Positions 19,676 to 29,280 of a DNA stretch of 64,000 nucleotides are shown piece by piece (the stretch's first letter is position 1; every line of letters begins with the position of its first letter). The notes below the pieces were generated by a model. That model saw nothing but the letters and a program-made list of their open reading frames with translations, was not told the origin of the DNA and did no database searches. Source of the stretch: Pseudomonadota bacterium (lineage in GTDB: Bacteria; Pseudomonadota; Gammaproteobacteria; Berkiellales; Berkiellaceae); contig JAFECR010000006.1 of assembly GCA_018242045.1 (NCBI GenBank), positions 174,536-238,535 of the forward strand, written 5' to 3'. The position numbers and the translations under genes are program-made.

Positions 19676-20413
19676 ATGAATAATATTGAAAAGTATTTAC
19701 CTCATTTATTGGAATTGAGAAAACGCTTAATTCATTGCCTAATAGCTTATGGGTTAGTGCTTCTTCCCTTACTGCTTTTCAGCAGCGAATTATATCACTT
19801 GATCGCACAACCTATTTTAAAAACCCTACCTCAAGGAGGGTTTTTGATTGCCACAGAAGTAACCTCTCCTTTCACTTCTCCACTAAAATTAGCGCTTTTT
19901 ACTGCGTTGGCGATTATCATTCCTTATTGTTTATTCCATGCTTGGGCTTTCATCAGTCCGGCACTATATTTTCACGAAAAACGTACGCTTTTTCCCATTT
20001 TATTTTTCTCAAGTACACTTTTTTATAGTGGCATGGCTTTCGCACACTTTGTCGTTTGTCCTTTGGCTTTGAGTTTTTTTATTCATATTGCCCCCAAGGG
20101 GGTCACTGTCATGACAGACATGTCTCATTATTTAGATTTTATCTTAATGCTTTATTTTGCCTTTGGCATATCCTTTCAAGTACCTATTATCACTTTTGTT
20201 TTAATCCGTCTTGGCATTACCAGCATAGAAACGCTCAAAAAACAACGCCCATATATTATTGTTGGCGCTTTTATCATTGGCATGATTTTGACACCACCTG
20301 ATGTCGTATCACAGTGTTTACTAGCCATTCCTTTACTGGGACTGTTTGAAAGCGGATTGCTGCTCGCTAAATGGTTTTTACCCAAAAAGGGAGAGATGTT
20401 AAAACAATATTAA
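19676..20413 (+). CDS. tatC: Sec-independent translocase subunit TatC
   Basis: 245 residues with six hydrophobic helices. LPHLLELRKRLIHCLIAYG matches the HLxELRxRL signature at the N-terminus, and EVTSPFTSPLKLALFTA and FHAWAFISPALYFHEKRTLFP are the conserved TatC loops. Together with TatB it recognises twin-arginine signal peptides. It ends four bases before the convergent pip gene with no room for a separate terminator. Confidence 0.95.
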   Translation: MNNIEKYLPHLLELRKRLIHCLIAYGLVLLPLLLFSSELYHLIAQPILKTLPQGGFLIATEVTSPFTSPLKLALFTALAIIIPYCLFHAWAFISPALYFHEKRTLFPILFFSSTLFYSGMAFAHFVVCPLALSFFIHIAPKGVTVMTDMSHYLDFILMLYFAFGISFQVPIITFVLIRLGITSIETLKKQRPYIIVGAFIIGMILTPPDVVSQCLLAIPLLGLFESGLLLAKWFLPKKGEMLKQY

Positions 20414-20416
20414 CCC

Positions 20417-21373
20417 TTAAAGTGCCTGAACGCGATTTGCCATAAGCTCAGCAGCATTCACAAGCGCATCGATTATCCCAGGTTCTTGCGCTGAATGACC
20501 AGCATCACGAATAAGATAAAGCTCGCTGCCTTGCCAGGCACTATGCAACATAAAAGCATTTTCTGCAGGGCAAATAATATCGTAACGACCATGAACAATA
20601 ATGCCTGGGATCCCTTCCAATTTATAAGCATGCCGTAAAATTTGATTAGGCTCAATGAAGCATTGATTCATGAAATAATGCGTTTCGATTAAAGATAAGC
20701 TCATGGCGGTATGGGTATTTGTGAAGCGTTCACAAACGGCTTTAGAGGGATTCAAGGTTGCACATTGGCCTTCCCATTGCGCCCAATGTTTAGCAGCACT
20801 CATACGCGCTAATTCATCATCTCCATTTAAACGCTTATGAAAGGCTGCAATTAAATTACTTCGTTCTTCTTGAGGAATAGGTGAGATAAATTCTTGCCAA
20901 TAATCAGGAAATATTTGATTCGCACCACTTTGGTAAAACCAATTTAAATCACTATCTCTGCATAAAAATATTCCGCGTAAAATCATGCCTAACACTTGCT
21001 GAGGATATTGCTGGGCATAAAGCAAGCTTAAGGTTGAGCCCCAGGAACCACCAAAAAGTAACCAACGTTTAATTCCTAAAAACTCTCGAATAACTTCCAT
21101 GTCTTCTATTAACGCTTGGGAGGTATTATTTTCTAAGCAGCCATAAGGTATAGACTGCCCACAACCTCTTTGATCAAACAAAATGATCCGATAACGGGTT
21201 GGATCAAAGTAACGTCTATCATCCACCGTGCAACCTGCCCCAGGACCGCCATGAACAAATAATACCGGGATGCCTTTAGGATCTCCGCTTTCTTCGACAT
21301 ATAACTGATGACCATGACCTACTTTAATCATATGTTGTGCATAGTTTTTTAGAGGTGGCAGTAATACTTTCAT
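20417..21373 (-). CDS. pip: proline iminopeptidase
   Basis: Alpha/beta-hydrolase of peptidase family S33 that removes N-terminal proline. 318 residues. VLFVHGGPGAGCTVDDRRYF is the oxyanion region, ILFDQRGCGQS follows, FGGSWGSTLSLLYAQ carries the nucleophile serine, GRYDIICPAENA the aspartate and DAGHSA the histidine. No signal peptide is present, so it is cytoplasmic. The ATG is at 21373. It is transcribed towards tatC. The hairpin at 21515 lies upstream of it but in the opposite orientation. Confidence 0.93.
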   Translation of the reverse strand: MKVLLPPLKNYAQHMIKVGHGHQLYVEESGDPKGIPVLFVHGGPGAGCTVDDRRYFDPTRYRIILFDQRGCGQSIPYGCLENNTSQALIEDMEVIREFLGIKRWLLFGGSWGSTLSLLYAQQYPQQVLGMILRGIFLCRDSDLNWFYQSGANQIFPDYWQEFISPIPQEERSNLIAAFHKRLNGDDELARMSAAKHWAQWEGQCATLNPSKAVCERFTNTHTAMSLSLIETHYFMNQCFIEPNQILRHAYKLEGIPGIIVHGRYDIICPAENAFMLHSAWQGSELYLIRDAGHSAQEPGIIDALVNAAELMANRVQAL

Positions 21374-21514
21374 GTGTTTCCTTTTCTAACTATGAGAAAT
21401 GAATCAGCCTGACAATGGTTAATTACCTACAATGACTCGCGACAACTGCTCTTGGATCCTTTTACATAAAATGAGACATTAACTTTGTCAATCTCAACCG
21501 ACCTATTCGGATTG

Positions 21515-21542
21515 GCCCGGGACCCCTCCCGGGCTTTTTTTT
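21515..21542 (+). terminator. strong rho-independent terminator with no forward gene in front of it
   Basis: A perfect 8-bp GC-rich stem (GCCCGGGA / TCCCGGGC) with a CCCC loop is followed by eight T on the + strand. The flanking genes pip and typA are both on the minus strand, and the minus-strand reading of this hairpin has no U-tract. It therefore terminates a forward transcript that must start in the preceding 100-150 bases or come from read-through of tatC. See the finding on a possible small RNA. Confidence 0.8.
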
Positions 21543-21592
21543 AACTTAAGTATATACTCTTTCCACTTTGAATTTATGCAGGCACGAGTATC

Positions 21593-23401
21593 CTAATCAC
21601 CACTTCGCGATGCACGCTTACGCTCATGCTCTTTCAGTAATTTTTTACGTATTCTAATGGCGACCGGTGTTACTTCAACTAATTCATCTTCTTCAATAAA
21701 TTCAAGTGATTGTTCCAAAGAATGTTTCACGGGTGGCGTTAATATAATATTTTCATCAGAACCAGATGCCCTAATGTTTGTAAGTTGCTTACCTTTTATT
21801 ACGTTAACGACCAAATCATTGTCACGGTTATGAATGCCTACGATCATCCCTTCATAAACTTCAGTCTGTGGGCCAATTAACATTTTGCCTCGTGCCTGTA
21901 AACCGAATAAAGAAAATGCCGTGGCTTTACCAGCAGCGTTAGATATCATGACGCCTTGCCCTCTTTTTCCCACAGTGCCTGGTTTATAAGGCCCATAATG
22001 ATCAAAAATGTGCGTTAAAATCCCTGAACCAGAAGTTAACGTTAAAAACAAAGAATGAAAACCAATCAGACCACGAGAAGGGATAGTATAATCCATCCTG
22101 ATCCGCCCTTTACCATCCATGACCATATCATTAAGCTGACCGCGGCGAAGCCCTAATTGCTCCATTACTGAACCTTGATCTTTTTCTTCAACATCTACGG
22201 TTAATAGCTCATATGGTTCGGTGATTTCATCCCCATTACGATGCAAAATCACTTCTGGACGTGACAAGGCTAACTCATAACCTTCACGCCGCATTGTTTC
22301 AATTAAAATGGAAAGATGAAGTTCTCCGCGTCCTGAAACTTTAAACTTATCAGGATCATCTGTCTCTTCAACACGTAAAGCAACATTATGTAATGTTTCG
22401 CGATATAACCTGTCTCGTAACTGTCGACTGGTCACAAATTGCCCTTCACCAGCTAAAGGAGAAGTATTTACTTGAAATGTCATACTGATAGTGGGTTCAT
22501 CGACCGTTAAGGCAGGCAAGGCTTCAACTGCACTTTTATCACAAAGCGTATCGGAAATTCCCAAAGGTTCAATGCCAGAGATTGCGACAATCTCACCGGC
22601 TTGTGCTTGTGGTTGTTCGATGCGATCTAACCCTAAATAACCTAATATTTGTAAGATACGTCCTTGTCGCGTCTTACCTTGGCTGTCTATCACTGTCACT
22701 TGAGTATTAGATTTGATGGTACCTCGTTTGATTAAACCAATACCGATAGTGCCGACGTAGCTTGAATAATCCAAACTGCTGATCTGCATTTGAAAAGGAC
22801 CATTGGGATCGCATGTGGGTGGTTTTACATAATTGATAATTGCCTCAAACAAGGGTGTCATATCCGTGCCGGGTGTTGCTAAGTCTCGCGTAGCCGTGCC
22901 TAAAAGTGCAGAAGTATAAACCACCGGAAAATCTAATTGTTCTTCTGTGGCGCCCAGCCTATCAAACAAATCAAAAACTTGATCGATAACCCAAGAAGGT
23001 CGACTCCCTGGTCTGTCGATCTTGTTGATCACCACAATGGGATTCAGCCCTCTATTAAAAGCTTTTTGAGTAACAAAACGCGTTTGCGGCATGGGGCCAT
23101 CAACCGCATCAACTAATAAGAGGACAGCATCTACCATCGATAAAATGCGCTCTACTTCTCCCCCAAAATCAGCATGTCCAGGCGTATCTACCACATTAAT
23201 GAGATACTCTCCCCATTTAAGCGCTGTATTTTTTGCAAGAATGGTAATACCTCGCTCTTTTTCTAAATCGTTAGAATCCATAACACAAGTGTCGTAGGCA
23301 ACACGAGAATCAAGCGTGCCAGATTGTTGGAGCAGCTTATCTACTAAGGTCGTTTTACCATGATCAACGTGAGCAATAATCGCAATATTTCGAAGCTGCA
23401 T
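21593..23401 (-). CDS. typA: ribosome-associated GTPase BipA/TypA
   Basis: 602 residues from the ATG at 23401 (GGGGAATT upstream; a TTG four codons earlier is less likely). Translational GTPase with G1 AHVDHGKTT, switch [11 protein letters not shown]3 DTPGHADF, G4 NKIDRPG, then EF-G-like domains II, III and V and the TypA-specific C-terminal domain ([20 protein letters not shown]). It acts in 50S ribosome assembly and stress adaptation in other bacteria. It is monocistronic by layout, with 153 bases separating it from the next divergent gene. Confidence 0.95.
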   Translation of the reverse strand: MQLRNIAIIAHVDHGKTTLVDKLLQQSGTLDSRVAYDTCVMDSNDLEKERGITILAKNTALKWGEYLINVVDTPGHADFGGEVERILSMVDAVLLLVDAVDGPMPQTRFVTQKAFNRGLNPIVVINKIDRPGSRPSWVIDQVFDLFDRLGATEEQLDFPVVYTSALLGTATRDLATPGTDMTPLFEAIINYVKPPTCDPNGPFQMQISSLDYSSYVGTIGIGLIKRGTIKSNTQVTVIDSQGKTRQGRILQILGYLGLDRIEQPQAQAGEIVAISGIEPLGISDTLCDKSAVEALPALTVDEPTISMTFQVNTSPLAGEGQFVTSRQLRDRLYRETLHNVALRVEETDDPDKFKVSGRGELHLSILIETMRREGYELALSRPEVILHRNGDEITEPYELLTVDVEEKDQGSVMEQLGLRRGQLNDMVMDGKGRIRMDYTIPSRGLIGFHSLFLTLTSGSGILTHIFDHYGPYKPGTVGKRGQGVMISNAAGKATAFSLFGLQARGKMLIGPQTEVYEGMIVGIHNRDNDLVVNVIKGKQLTNIRASGSDENIILTPPVKHSLEQSLEFIEEDELVEVTPVAIRIRKKLLKEHERKRASRSGD

Positions 23402-23448
23402 AATTCCCCGCAAAAAAATAGAAAGATTTTACCATTTATTTAGACATA

Positions 23449-23471
23449 AAAAAGACAAAATATGTCTTTTT
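23449..23471. promoter_or_regulatory. A/T-flanked hairpin between divergent typA and 23568 gene
   Basis: AAAAAGACA and TGTCTTTTT form a perfect 9-bp inverted repeat with an AAATA loop. It looks like a bidirectional terminator, yet it sits between two divergently transcribed genes, in the 5' region of both. It may be a leader hairpin or protein-binding palindrome. Only the symmetry is seen directly. Confidence 0.4.
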
Positions 23472-23567
23472 AGAGCATCTACACACAATTTTTACCAATT
23501 TTTAATGCTTACACACCTTGTGTCGATAAGAATTAAGAGGGAGACTAATTTTAATAGGGGGTAAAAA

Positions 23568-24131
23568 ATGCAGTCTCTGATATTACACCCAACCTCCACA
23601 GCCCAATGGCGAGCCTTGGTTGAGGAAGCTCAACGCGCAAGTACTATATATCTTAAAGAGGATTTGGAATCCTATTTGGTATTTCTCCTCATGCGATTCA
23701 CTGAAGAACCCAGCATTGCATCCAGTGTTTTAGGGTTAGATTTTTTAACTGGATACCAAAGAATGCACAACCCTTACCAATTCTATCGCTTGAAAGAAGT
23801 TGGCGATAAATGCTTATTATTTGCCGGACTTTTCCCTGGAAGAGCAATTAAGCGGCGTGTCAAGGTAAGCTATTTTGTTAAACTGGGGCAAACAGCCTAC
23901 TCTACAATCTCCACTTGTCTCAGTATACAGGAAGAATTATTTATTAAGCTATGCGTTGAGTTTCCCAAAATGATGGATGTGCTACAAGCCATGCGTGAAT
24001 CTAATAACACCTTTGATTTACTTCAATCTCTAGAACTATGGCACGAAACAGGCAGTCAACTATCATGGCAAAGATTATGTGAAGCCACTGCGGCTATACC
24101 AGTGATTAATGATAACAAGTCAGTACATTAG
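23568..24131 (+). CDS. conserved-type hypothetical protein upstream of glnA
   Basis: 187 residues, soluble, no signal peptide or membrane segment; I recognise no domain. Features are MQSLILHPTSTAQWRALVEE, a mostly helical body with YLVFLLMRF, and GRAIKRRVKVSYFVKLGQTAY in the middle. The composition matches the neighbours and the ribosome site region AGGGGGTAAAAA before the ATG is good, so it is a real gene. Similar short proteins are common near housekeeping genes in Legionella-type genomes, but I cannot name one. It precedes glnA by 85 bases. Confidence 0.6.
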   Translation: MQSLILHPTSTAQWRALVEEAQRASTIYLKEDLESYLVFLLMRFTEEPSIASSVLGLDFLTGYQRMHNPYQFYRLKEVGDKCLLFAGLFPGRAIKRRVKVSYFVKLGQTAYSTISTCLSIQEELFIKLCVEFPKMMDVLQAMRESNNTFDLLQSLELWHETGSQLSWQRLCEATAAIPVINDNKSVH

Positions 24132-24216
24132 TATAATATTTTTGTCTCTCCCTTTCATTTCTAGATTGGCGTAAGATATCTTCCTTTGTCGTTGTTATTG
24201 CAGTCAGGGAGGAATG

Positions 24217-25626
24217 ATGTCTATTCAAAACGTGTTAGAACAAATTCAAGAAAACAAAATTAAATTTGTAGATTTGCGTTTTACCGACACTCGAGGTAAG
24301 GAACAACATGTTTCAGTACCAGCACGTATTGTTACGGAAGAATTTTTAGCCGAAGGTAAAATGTTTGATGGCTCTTCTATTGCTGGTTGGAAAGATATCA
24401 ATGAATCTGACATGATTTTGTTACCTGATCCTGAAACTGCAGTTATGGATCCTTTTCGTGAAGAGCTAACATTACTTGTTCGTTGTGACATCCATGATCC
24501 AACCACCATGCAAAGTTATGCACGATGCCCACGATCACTCGCACGACGTGCAGAACAATATTTAAACTCAACCGGCATTGCAGATACTGCCTATTTTGGC
24601 CCTGAGCCTGAATTTTTTATATTTGATGATGTGCGTTTTAAAATCGAGATGAATGGTGCTTTTTACAAAGTAGACTCTATCGAAGCTGCATGGAATACAG
24701 AAAGAGATTTTGCCGGCGGTAATATGGGGCATCGCCCAATGATCAAAGGTGGCTATTTTCCCGTGCCCCCAGTTGATTCTTCACAAGACTTACGTTCAGC
24801 CATTTGTCAAACCTTAGAAAAAATGGGGCTTGAAGTTGAAGCCCATCATCATGAAGTCGCGACCGGTAATCAAAATGAAATTGGCACACTTTATCGCACT
24901 TTATTAAGAAAAGGCGACGAACTGCAAATACTAAAATATGTGATTCACAACGTGGCACATGCCTATGGTAAAACAGCAACCTTTATGCCTAAACCCATCG
25001 TCGGTGACAATGGCAATGGTATGCATTGCCATCAATCCTTGTTTAAAGGCGGTGTTAACCTTTTTAGCGGTGACGGTTATTCCGGATTGTCGGAAACTGC
25101 TTTATATTACATTGGTGGTATCATTAAGCACGCAAAAGCCTTAAACGCCTTCACCAATGGCACAACCAACAGTTATAAACGCTTAGTACCGGGCTTTGAA
25201 GCACCCGTTATTTTGGCCTACTCTGCTCATAATCGCTCAGCTGCTATCCGGATCCCCTTTACACCTTCCCCTAAAGGACGACGTATTGAAGTCCGTTTCC
25301 CAGATCCCGCCACTAATCCTTATTTGGCATTCGCCGCCATGTTAATGGCAGGTATTGATGGGATCCGCAAACAAATTCATCCTGGCAACCCCATGGATAA
25401 GGATTTGTATGATTTACCTGCCAAAGAAGCAGCCGAACTTGCGTGTGTGGCTCAAACCTTACCCGAAGCACTCGATGCCCTAAGAACAGATCGCGCTTTT
25501 TTAAAGGAAGGGGGTGTTTTTTCGGATGAACTTATTGACAGCTATATTGCCCTCAAAGAGCAAGAAGTGAAACGCTTGCATATGTCGACACATCCACTTG
25601 AATTTGAGATGTACTATAGTTTATAG
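24217..25626 (+). CDS. glnA: glutamine synthetase type I
   Basis: Makes glutamine from glutamate, ammonia and ATP as a dodecamer. It has 469 residues from the ATG at 24217, chosen over the adjacent ATG at 24214 because GGGAGG ends at 24212. Seen are [27 protein letters not shown], the ATP loop [25 protein letters not shown], and the adenylylation loop [18 protein letters not shown] with the modifiable Tyr, so it is the GlnE-regulated GSI-beta class. No ntrBC genes follow; the next gene is a DUF4124 protein. No sigma-54 promoter was recognised in the 82-base leader. Confidence 0.96.
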   Translation: MSIQNVLEQIQENKIKFVDLRFTDTRGKEQHVSVPARIVTEEFLAEGKMFDGSSIAGWKDINESDMILLPDPETAVMDPFREELTLLVRCDIHDPTTMQSYARCPRSLARRAEQYLNSTGIADTAYFGPEPEFFIFDDVRFKIEMNGAFYKVDSIEAAWNTERDFAGGNMGHRPMIKGGYFPVPPVDSSQDLRSAICQTLEKMGLEVEAHHHEVATGNQNEIGTLYRTLLRKGDELQILKYVIHNVAHAYGKTATFMPKPIVGDNGNGMHCHQSLFKGGVNLFSGDGYSGLSETALYYIGGIIKHAKALNAFTNGTTNSYKRLVPGFEAPVILAYSAHNRSAAIRIPFTPSPKGRRIEVRFPDPATNPYLAFAAMLMAGIDGIRKQIHPGNPMDKDLYDLPAKEAAELACVAQTLPEALDALRTDRAFLKEGGVFSDELIDSYIALKEQEVKRLHMSTHPLEFEMYYSL

Positions 25627-25628
25627 CT

Positions 25629-26213
25629 ATGAACTGCACCAAGCTACTTTTTTTACTGTCACTGATCCTCTTTTATACAGGGGTCAGTGGCGAAACTGTT
25701 TATAAAGGCACTGATGCCCAGGGAAATACGATTTATAGCGATCATCCCATGGATAGTAATGCCGAAAAAATCACCATTACTGTCCCTGAATCTTCTTATC
25801 ATTTACCCCCAGTACAACATTCGACGCAATCAACAAAAAATCCAGCTTCCGAAGAAGAGAGCATTGCTTATAATTTACATATTGTAGAACCCAAAGATCA
25901 AGAAACTTTTACCAATGATATTACCAGCATATCTGTTAAATTATCACTTACCCCTAAATTACATTCAGATGATAGAATAAATTTAGTCATTAATGGTCAA
26001 CCTTATGGAAATTATTCGCAATCTTTAAGTTTTAGCTTGAATGATTTTCCACGTGGGGCTTATAGCATTCAAGCGGTGATCACTTCGGTTAAAGCCCCTG
26101 AAAAAATAAAAGCACAAAGTCAGACTATCACGATTTATCAGCAACGCGCTATTGCCAGACAAAATGTGAGTAGCAATCTAGCACCACAAGCACCCAGCGC
26201 TTTGCATAACTAG
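25629..26213 (+). CDS. DUF4124 domain-containing exported protein
   Basis: 194 residues. A signal peptide (about 1-21, KLLFLLSLILFYTGVSG) is followed by the DUF4124 motif ETVYKGTDAQGNTIYSDHP (about 22-40), then a beta-rich domain of the Ig-like type (about 80-170). A DUF4124 gene next to glnA is a common arrangement in gammaproteobacteria. Its function is unknown and the location is probably periplasmic. It begins three bases after the glnA stop, so it is likely translated from the glnA message. Confidence 0.82.
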   Translation: MNCTKLLFLLSLILFYTGVSGETVYKGTDAQGNTIYSDHPMDSNAEKITITVPESSYHLPPVQHSTQSTKNPASEEESIAYNLHIVEPKDQETFTNDITSISVKLSLTPKLHSDDRINLVINGQPYGNYSQSLSFSLNDFPRGAYSIQAVITSVKAPEKIKAQSQTITIYQQRAIARQNVSSNLAPQAPSALHN

Positions 26214-26220
26214 ATTAGCG

Positions 26221-28329
26221 TCAATGTTTTTCTAAATTATCTTTTAATATTTTCTCATATTCTAACGATGGTAACGGTTTGCTAAAGTAATACCCTTGTA
26301 CCTCGCTGCATCCTTCACTTTGTAAAAAATCAAGTTGTTTCAACGTTTCAACGCCTTGCGCCACAACATGTAAACCTAAGCTACGCGCCATAGCAATAAT
26401 TGATTTTACAAGTATTTTGTCTTTTAAATCCCCTATATTGGCAATATATGATCTGTCAATCTTCAATCTGTCAAAGGTCACCTTGGCTAAGTAATTTAAA
26501 CTGGTGTTTCCTGTTCCAAAATTATCAAGCACAATTCTAATGCCTAATTTCCTGATCTCTTGCAGGGTTTGAACAATTTCTTGAGATGAAAAAATCACAT
26601 TTTCAGTTATTTCCAGCTCTAGCCATTCAGGTTTGATGGCAGTGTTTTTTATAATTTCATTTAATATTTTGACAAAATGATGTTGCCTGAGTTGTTGGGC
26701 GGCGACATTAACAGCAATAGGATAGCTTAATCCCATGTCATGCCAAGCTTTACATTGCAGGCAGGCCTGAGTAAGCACCCATTCCCCAATTGCAATAATT
26801 AAACCAGAAGTTTCTGCTTGTGGGATAAAATCCATTGGCAGCAAGAGCCCTTTTTGCGGATGATGCCATCTTAATAAAACTTCTGTACCCATGATTCTGC
26901 CAGCAGTATTATATTGTGCCTGATAAACTAAGAAAAATTCCTGATGCAAAAGTGCACTTCGTAATTGTGATTCTATCTCTAAAATATCTATCGCATTTTC
27001 ACCCATATCTTTCTTGTAAAATTGCAGTTTATTCAATCCTAGTTTTTTAGCACGATACATTGCTAAATCAGCATTGCGCAAAAGATCTTGGCTCCTTTTT
27101 GCATCATCTGGAAAAACACTAATTCCTAAACTTGTAGAAATGTTTAACTGTCGGTTGACGATTTCAAAGGGGTATTTAAAAGTTTCTAATAATTTATTAG
27201 CTACCGTATAAAAATTTTCTCTTTTCTTTAAATCTAGAATAACAACAACAAATTCATCTCCGCCCAAACGGGCCAATGTATCTATTTCACGCAATGAAGA
27301 TCTTAAACGCTTCGCTATTTTAACAAGCAGTTGATCTCCTGCTTGATGGCCAAGACTATCATTAATTAATTTAAATCTATCAATATCCAAAAAAATAACA
27401 CCTAGCTTGGTTTTATGTCGTTTTGCAATGGCAATGCCTTGTTTTATTCTATCGTACAGTAAAACCCGGTTGGGCAAGTCTGTTAATGTATCATGAGAGG
27501 CCTGATGTTCCAGCTTTTTCTCAAGCAAGTATCGTTTTGTAATATCCCTAAAAAACCAAATTCGACCTATTGCAACGCCATTTAATCGATGCGGTTGTGA
27601 ATATCTTTCAAAGATGCGGCCATCTTTACACATTAAAAGATCTGTACTCCTTGCTTCACTATTTTTCATAATGTGTTGGGTTGAATGAAGAAATTGGGCA
27701 GGTGATTTTAATTGGCTCATTATATTTTCAAGCAGTGTTTCGAAATTTATCGACATCATCTCTTTATCCGAAAGATGCCACATGGAAAAAAAGTTGATAT
27801 TATAATCGACTATTTTATGAGCGTTACTCGTCACTAAAATACCATCAAATGATGATTCAATAGTGGCTCGAATAAGCGATAAATGATGTTCTATTTCTTG
27901 GCTGAGTTGCCATTTTTTCATCAAGACCCAAGCTAATTGTCGAACAGCAACCTTATCAAATGGTTTATTTAGAATGAGTAGATTATCGCTCATTCCTAAC
28001 TGTTTAATGATTTCATCCCAAGCGTAATCAACATTGGCACTGCACACGACTTGAATGTTAGCATCTACTTTAAAAATTTGTTTTATGATTTCAATGCCAC
28101 TTCCAGGAAGTGGCATGCCAATATCAACAAAAGCAATCGCATAAGGTTGGTTTTTTGCACATGCTTCTTTTATTTTTTCAAGTGCTTTTTCTTCTGTTGC
28201 ACAGTTAACGGTAAATTTTGCCCTAGAAGTTTTTGTTTTATTAGACAAAGTCAATATTTTCAAGAAGTCTTGATGAATGGCGGGGTTATCGTCAATAATA
28301 ATAATTTTTAATTTTTCTGGTACATTCAT
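26221..28329 (-). CDS. REC-PAS-GGDEF-EAL cyclic-di-GMP signalling protein
   Basis: 702 residues, ATG at 28329 with GGGGGGAT upstream. REC (about 7-130) has phospho-Asp69 in AFVDIGMP and lysine in NKPFD. PAS is about 145-265. The GGDEF domain (about 275-435) is intact: LARLGGDEF (356-360 for the motif) with inhibitory site REID at 347-350. The EAL domain (about 450-700) reads EVL (483-485), N541, E573, K623 and Q678. However, the DDFG metal motif is DNFG (Asn603) and AEGVE is AQGVE (Gln658). A diguanylate cyclase output is therefore probable, with a weakened or absent phosphodiesterase. It is divergent from the GG-leader peptide gene at 28532. Confidence 0.88.
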   Translation of the reverse strand: MNVPEKLKIIIIDDNPAIHQDFLKILTLSNKTKTSRAKFTVNCATEEKALEKIKEACAKNQPYAIAFVDIGMPLPGSGIEIIKQIFKVDANIQVVCSANVDYAWDEIIKQLGMSDNLLILNKPFDKVAVRQLAWVLMKKWQLSQEIEHHLSLIRATIESSFDGILVTSNAHKIVDYNINFFSMWHLSDKEMMSINFETLLENIMSQLKSPAQFLHSTQHIMKNSEARSTDLLMCKDGRIFERYSQPHRLNGVAIGRIWFFRDITKRYLLEKKLEHQASHDTLTDLPNRVLLYDRIKQGIAIAKRHKTKLGVIFLDIDRFKLINDSLGHQAGDQLLVKIAKRLRSSLREIDTLARLGGDEFVVVILDLKKRENFYTVANKLLETFKYPFEIVNRQLNISTSLGISVFPDDAKRSQDLLRNADLAMYRAKKLGLNKLQFYKKDMGENAIDILEIESQLRSALLHQEFFLVYQAQYNTAGRIMGTEVLLRWHHPQKGLLLPMDFIPQAETSGLIIAIGEWVLTQACLQCKAWHDMGLSYPIAVNVAAQQLRQHHFVKILNEIIKNTAIKPEWLELEITENVIFSSQEIVQTLQEIRKLGIRIVLDNFGTGNTSLNYLAKVTFDRLKIDRSYIANIGDLKDKILVKSIIAMARSLGLHVVAQGVETLKQLDFLQSEGCSEVQGYYFSKPLPSLEYEKILKDNLEKH

Positions 28330-28471
28330 GATCCCCCCATGGCATGACTTTTGGGGATGTAATTATTAGACACACCATCATTTCTTTGGTTCTTAATTAA
28401 ATAATTACTTACCAGTTCGCCCTGTAAATTTATTTAGTCGATCAACTTTTGAGGTAAATTGTCAGGTATTA

Positions 28472-28500
28472 TTGACAGCTTTCAGATGCTAGTGTATAAA
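28472..28500 (+). promoter_or_regulatory. strong sigma-70-like promoter for the 28532 peptide gene
   Basis: TTGACA (28472-28477), a 17-base spacer and TATAAA (28495-28500). This is a near-consensus sigma-70 promoter, placing transcription start near 28507, 25 bases before the ATG. GGAGATATT provides the ribosome site. It is one of the best promoter matches in the window, suggesting high constitutive expression of a small peptide. Confidence 0.75.
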
Positions 28501-28531
28501 CTGACTTTCAAATGTCCTATATGGAGATATT

Positions 28532-28816
28532 ATGAGAACACTTAAAGAATTAGAAACCGGTTTTATTTCAGGCGGTTTAAATTGCATTGATCCCGAAACC
28601 TACAAAAAAATGCAAAACAAAGCGATGAATGATGGTTTATTGGCAGGTGGTATTCTTAGTTCCCTAGTAGGCGCCGCTGCCTTTGGTGCAGCCAGTGGTT
28701 TTAGCACCGTTGCTGGTGTCGCTATCGCAGGTGGTGCTGCTCTCGCTGTTGCACCTTATGCTGTTATCTGGGGTTATTTAAACTCTAGCACTTGGAATTT
28801 AATGTACACATCATAA
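28532..28816 (+). CDS. double-glycine-leader (bacteriocin-like) peptide
   Basis: 94 residues. Residues 1-15 (MRTLKELETGFISGG) are a double-glycine leader of the microcin V/class II bacteriocin type, very like the one at 18859. The mature part (79 residues) starts LNCIDPETYKKMQNK and continues as a Gly/Ala-rich hydrophobic stretch (about 38-80, GGILSSLVGAAAFGAASGF), typical of membrane-active peptides, and ends in an aromatic tail. It shares a transcript with the next gene (21-base gap). No C39 ABC exporter is visible. It could be a bacteriocin, a signal peptide for a sensor, or a secreted effector; the leader is the firm observation. Confidence 0.7.
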   Translation: MRTLKELETGFISGGLNCIDPETYKKMQNKAMNDGLLAGGILSSLVGAAAFGAASGFSTVAGVAIAGGAALAVAPYAVIWGYLNSSTWNLMYTS

Positions 28817-28837
28817 TTTTAAAGAAGTGAGAATTTT

Positions 28838-29272
28838 ATGAAATTATTTACTACAATAAACATGCCTAAACTGACGGTACTCGGCTTAGCTGGATTAGGC
28901 GCCGCTGTAGGTTATTATTTCGGAACAACCCATCTCGATCAAGCGATCTTGGCGATGGCTGTTCCAGGCACTATGGCTTTGGGCAAAATGATTCGTAAGG
29001 GCGTGAGCAAATTAACAAGAAGACCTGCACCAGAAACACCACCTGCTGCTGGCGATATTAGCGATGTTGAAATCCTAGCAGCAACAGTAGGTGGCTATCT
29101 TATTGCCAATAAATTAGCCACCTCTTCAGCAGATGTCGTGATTCAAACTCCTGCAGTAATAGGTACCTATGTAGTTGCTAAAACCCTGGCCGCTGTGAGA
29201 GCTAAAAACCCAGTTGCGACTACCTCAACTTCAGAATCTTCTCCTACTCCCCCCTACACCCCTACGTTCTAA
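28838..29272 (+). CDS. small hydrophobic membrane protein, possible immunity/partner of the GG peptide
   Basis: 144 residues without a GG leader. Two hydrophobic glycine-rich helices (about 10-28, LTVLGLAGLGAAVGYYFG, and 33-48) are followed by a basic linker (KMIRKGVSKLTRRPAPETPP), two further weakly hydrophobic segments (about 78-93 and 103-125) and a Ser/Thr/Pro tail. I recognise no family. The position right behind a bacteriocin-like gene and ahead of a terminator suggests an immunity protein or second peptide component. That is inference from context only. Confidence 0.55.
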   Translation: MKLFTTINMPKLTVLGLAGLGAAVGYYFGTTHLDQAILAMAVPGTMALGKMIRKGVSKLTRRPAPETPPAAGDISDVEILAATVGGYLIANKLATSSADVVIQTPAVIGTYVVAKTLAAVRAKNPVATTSTSESSPTPPYTPTF

Positions 29273-29280
29273 TGATTAAA

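Noticed and set aside
24132..24216. sigma-54/NtrC promoter upstream of glnA
   Set aside because: No TGGCAC-N5-TTGC element could be found in the 85-base leader; it may lie inside the preceding gene or be absent.
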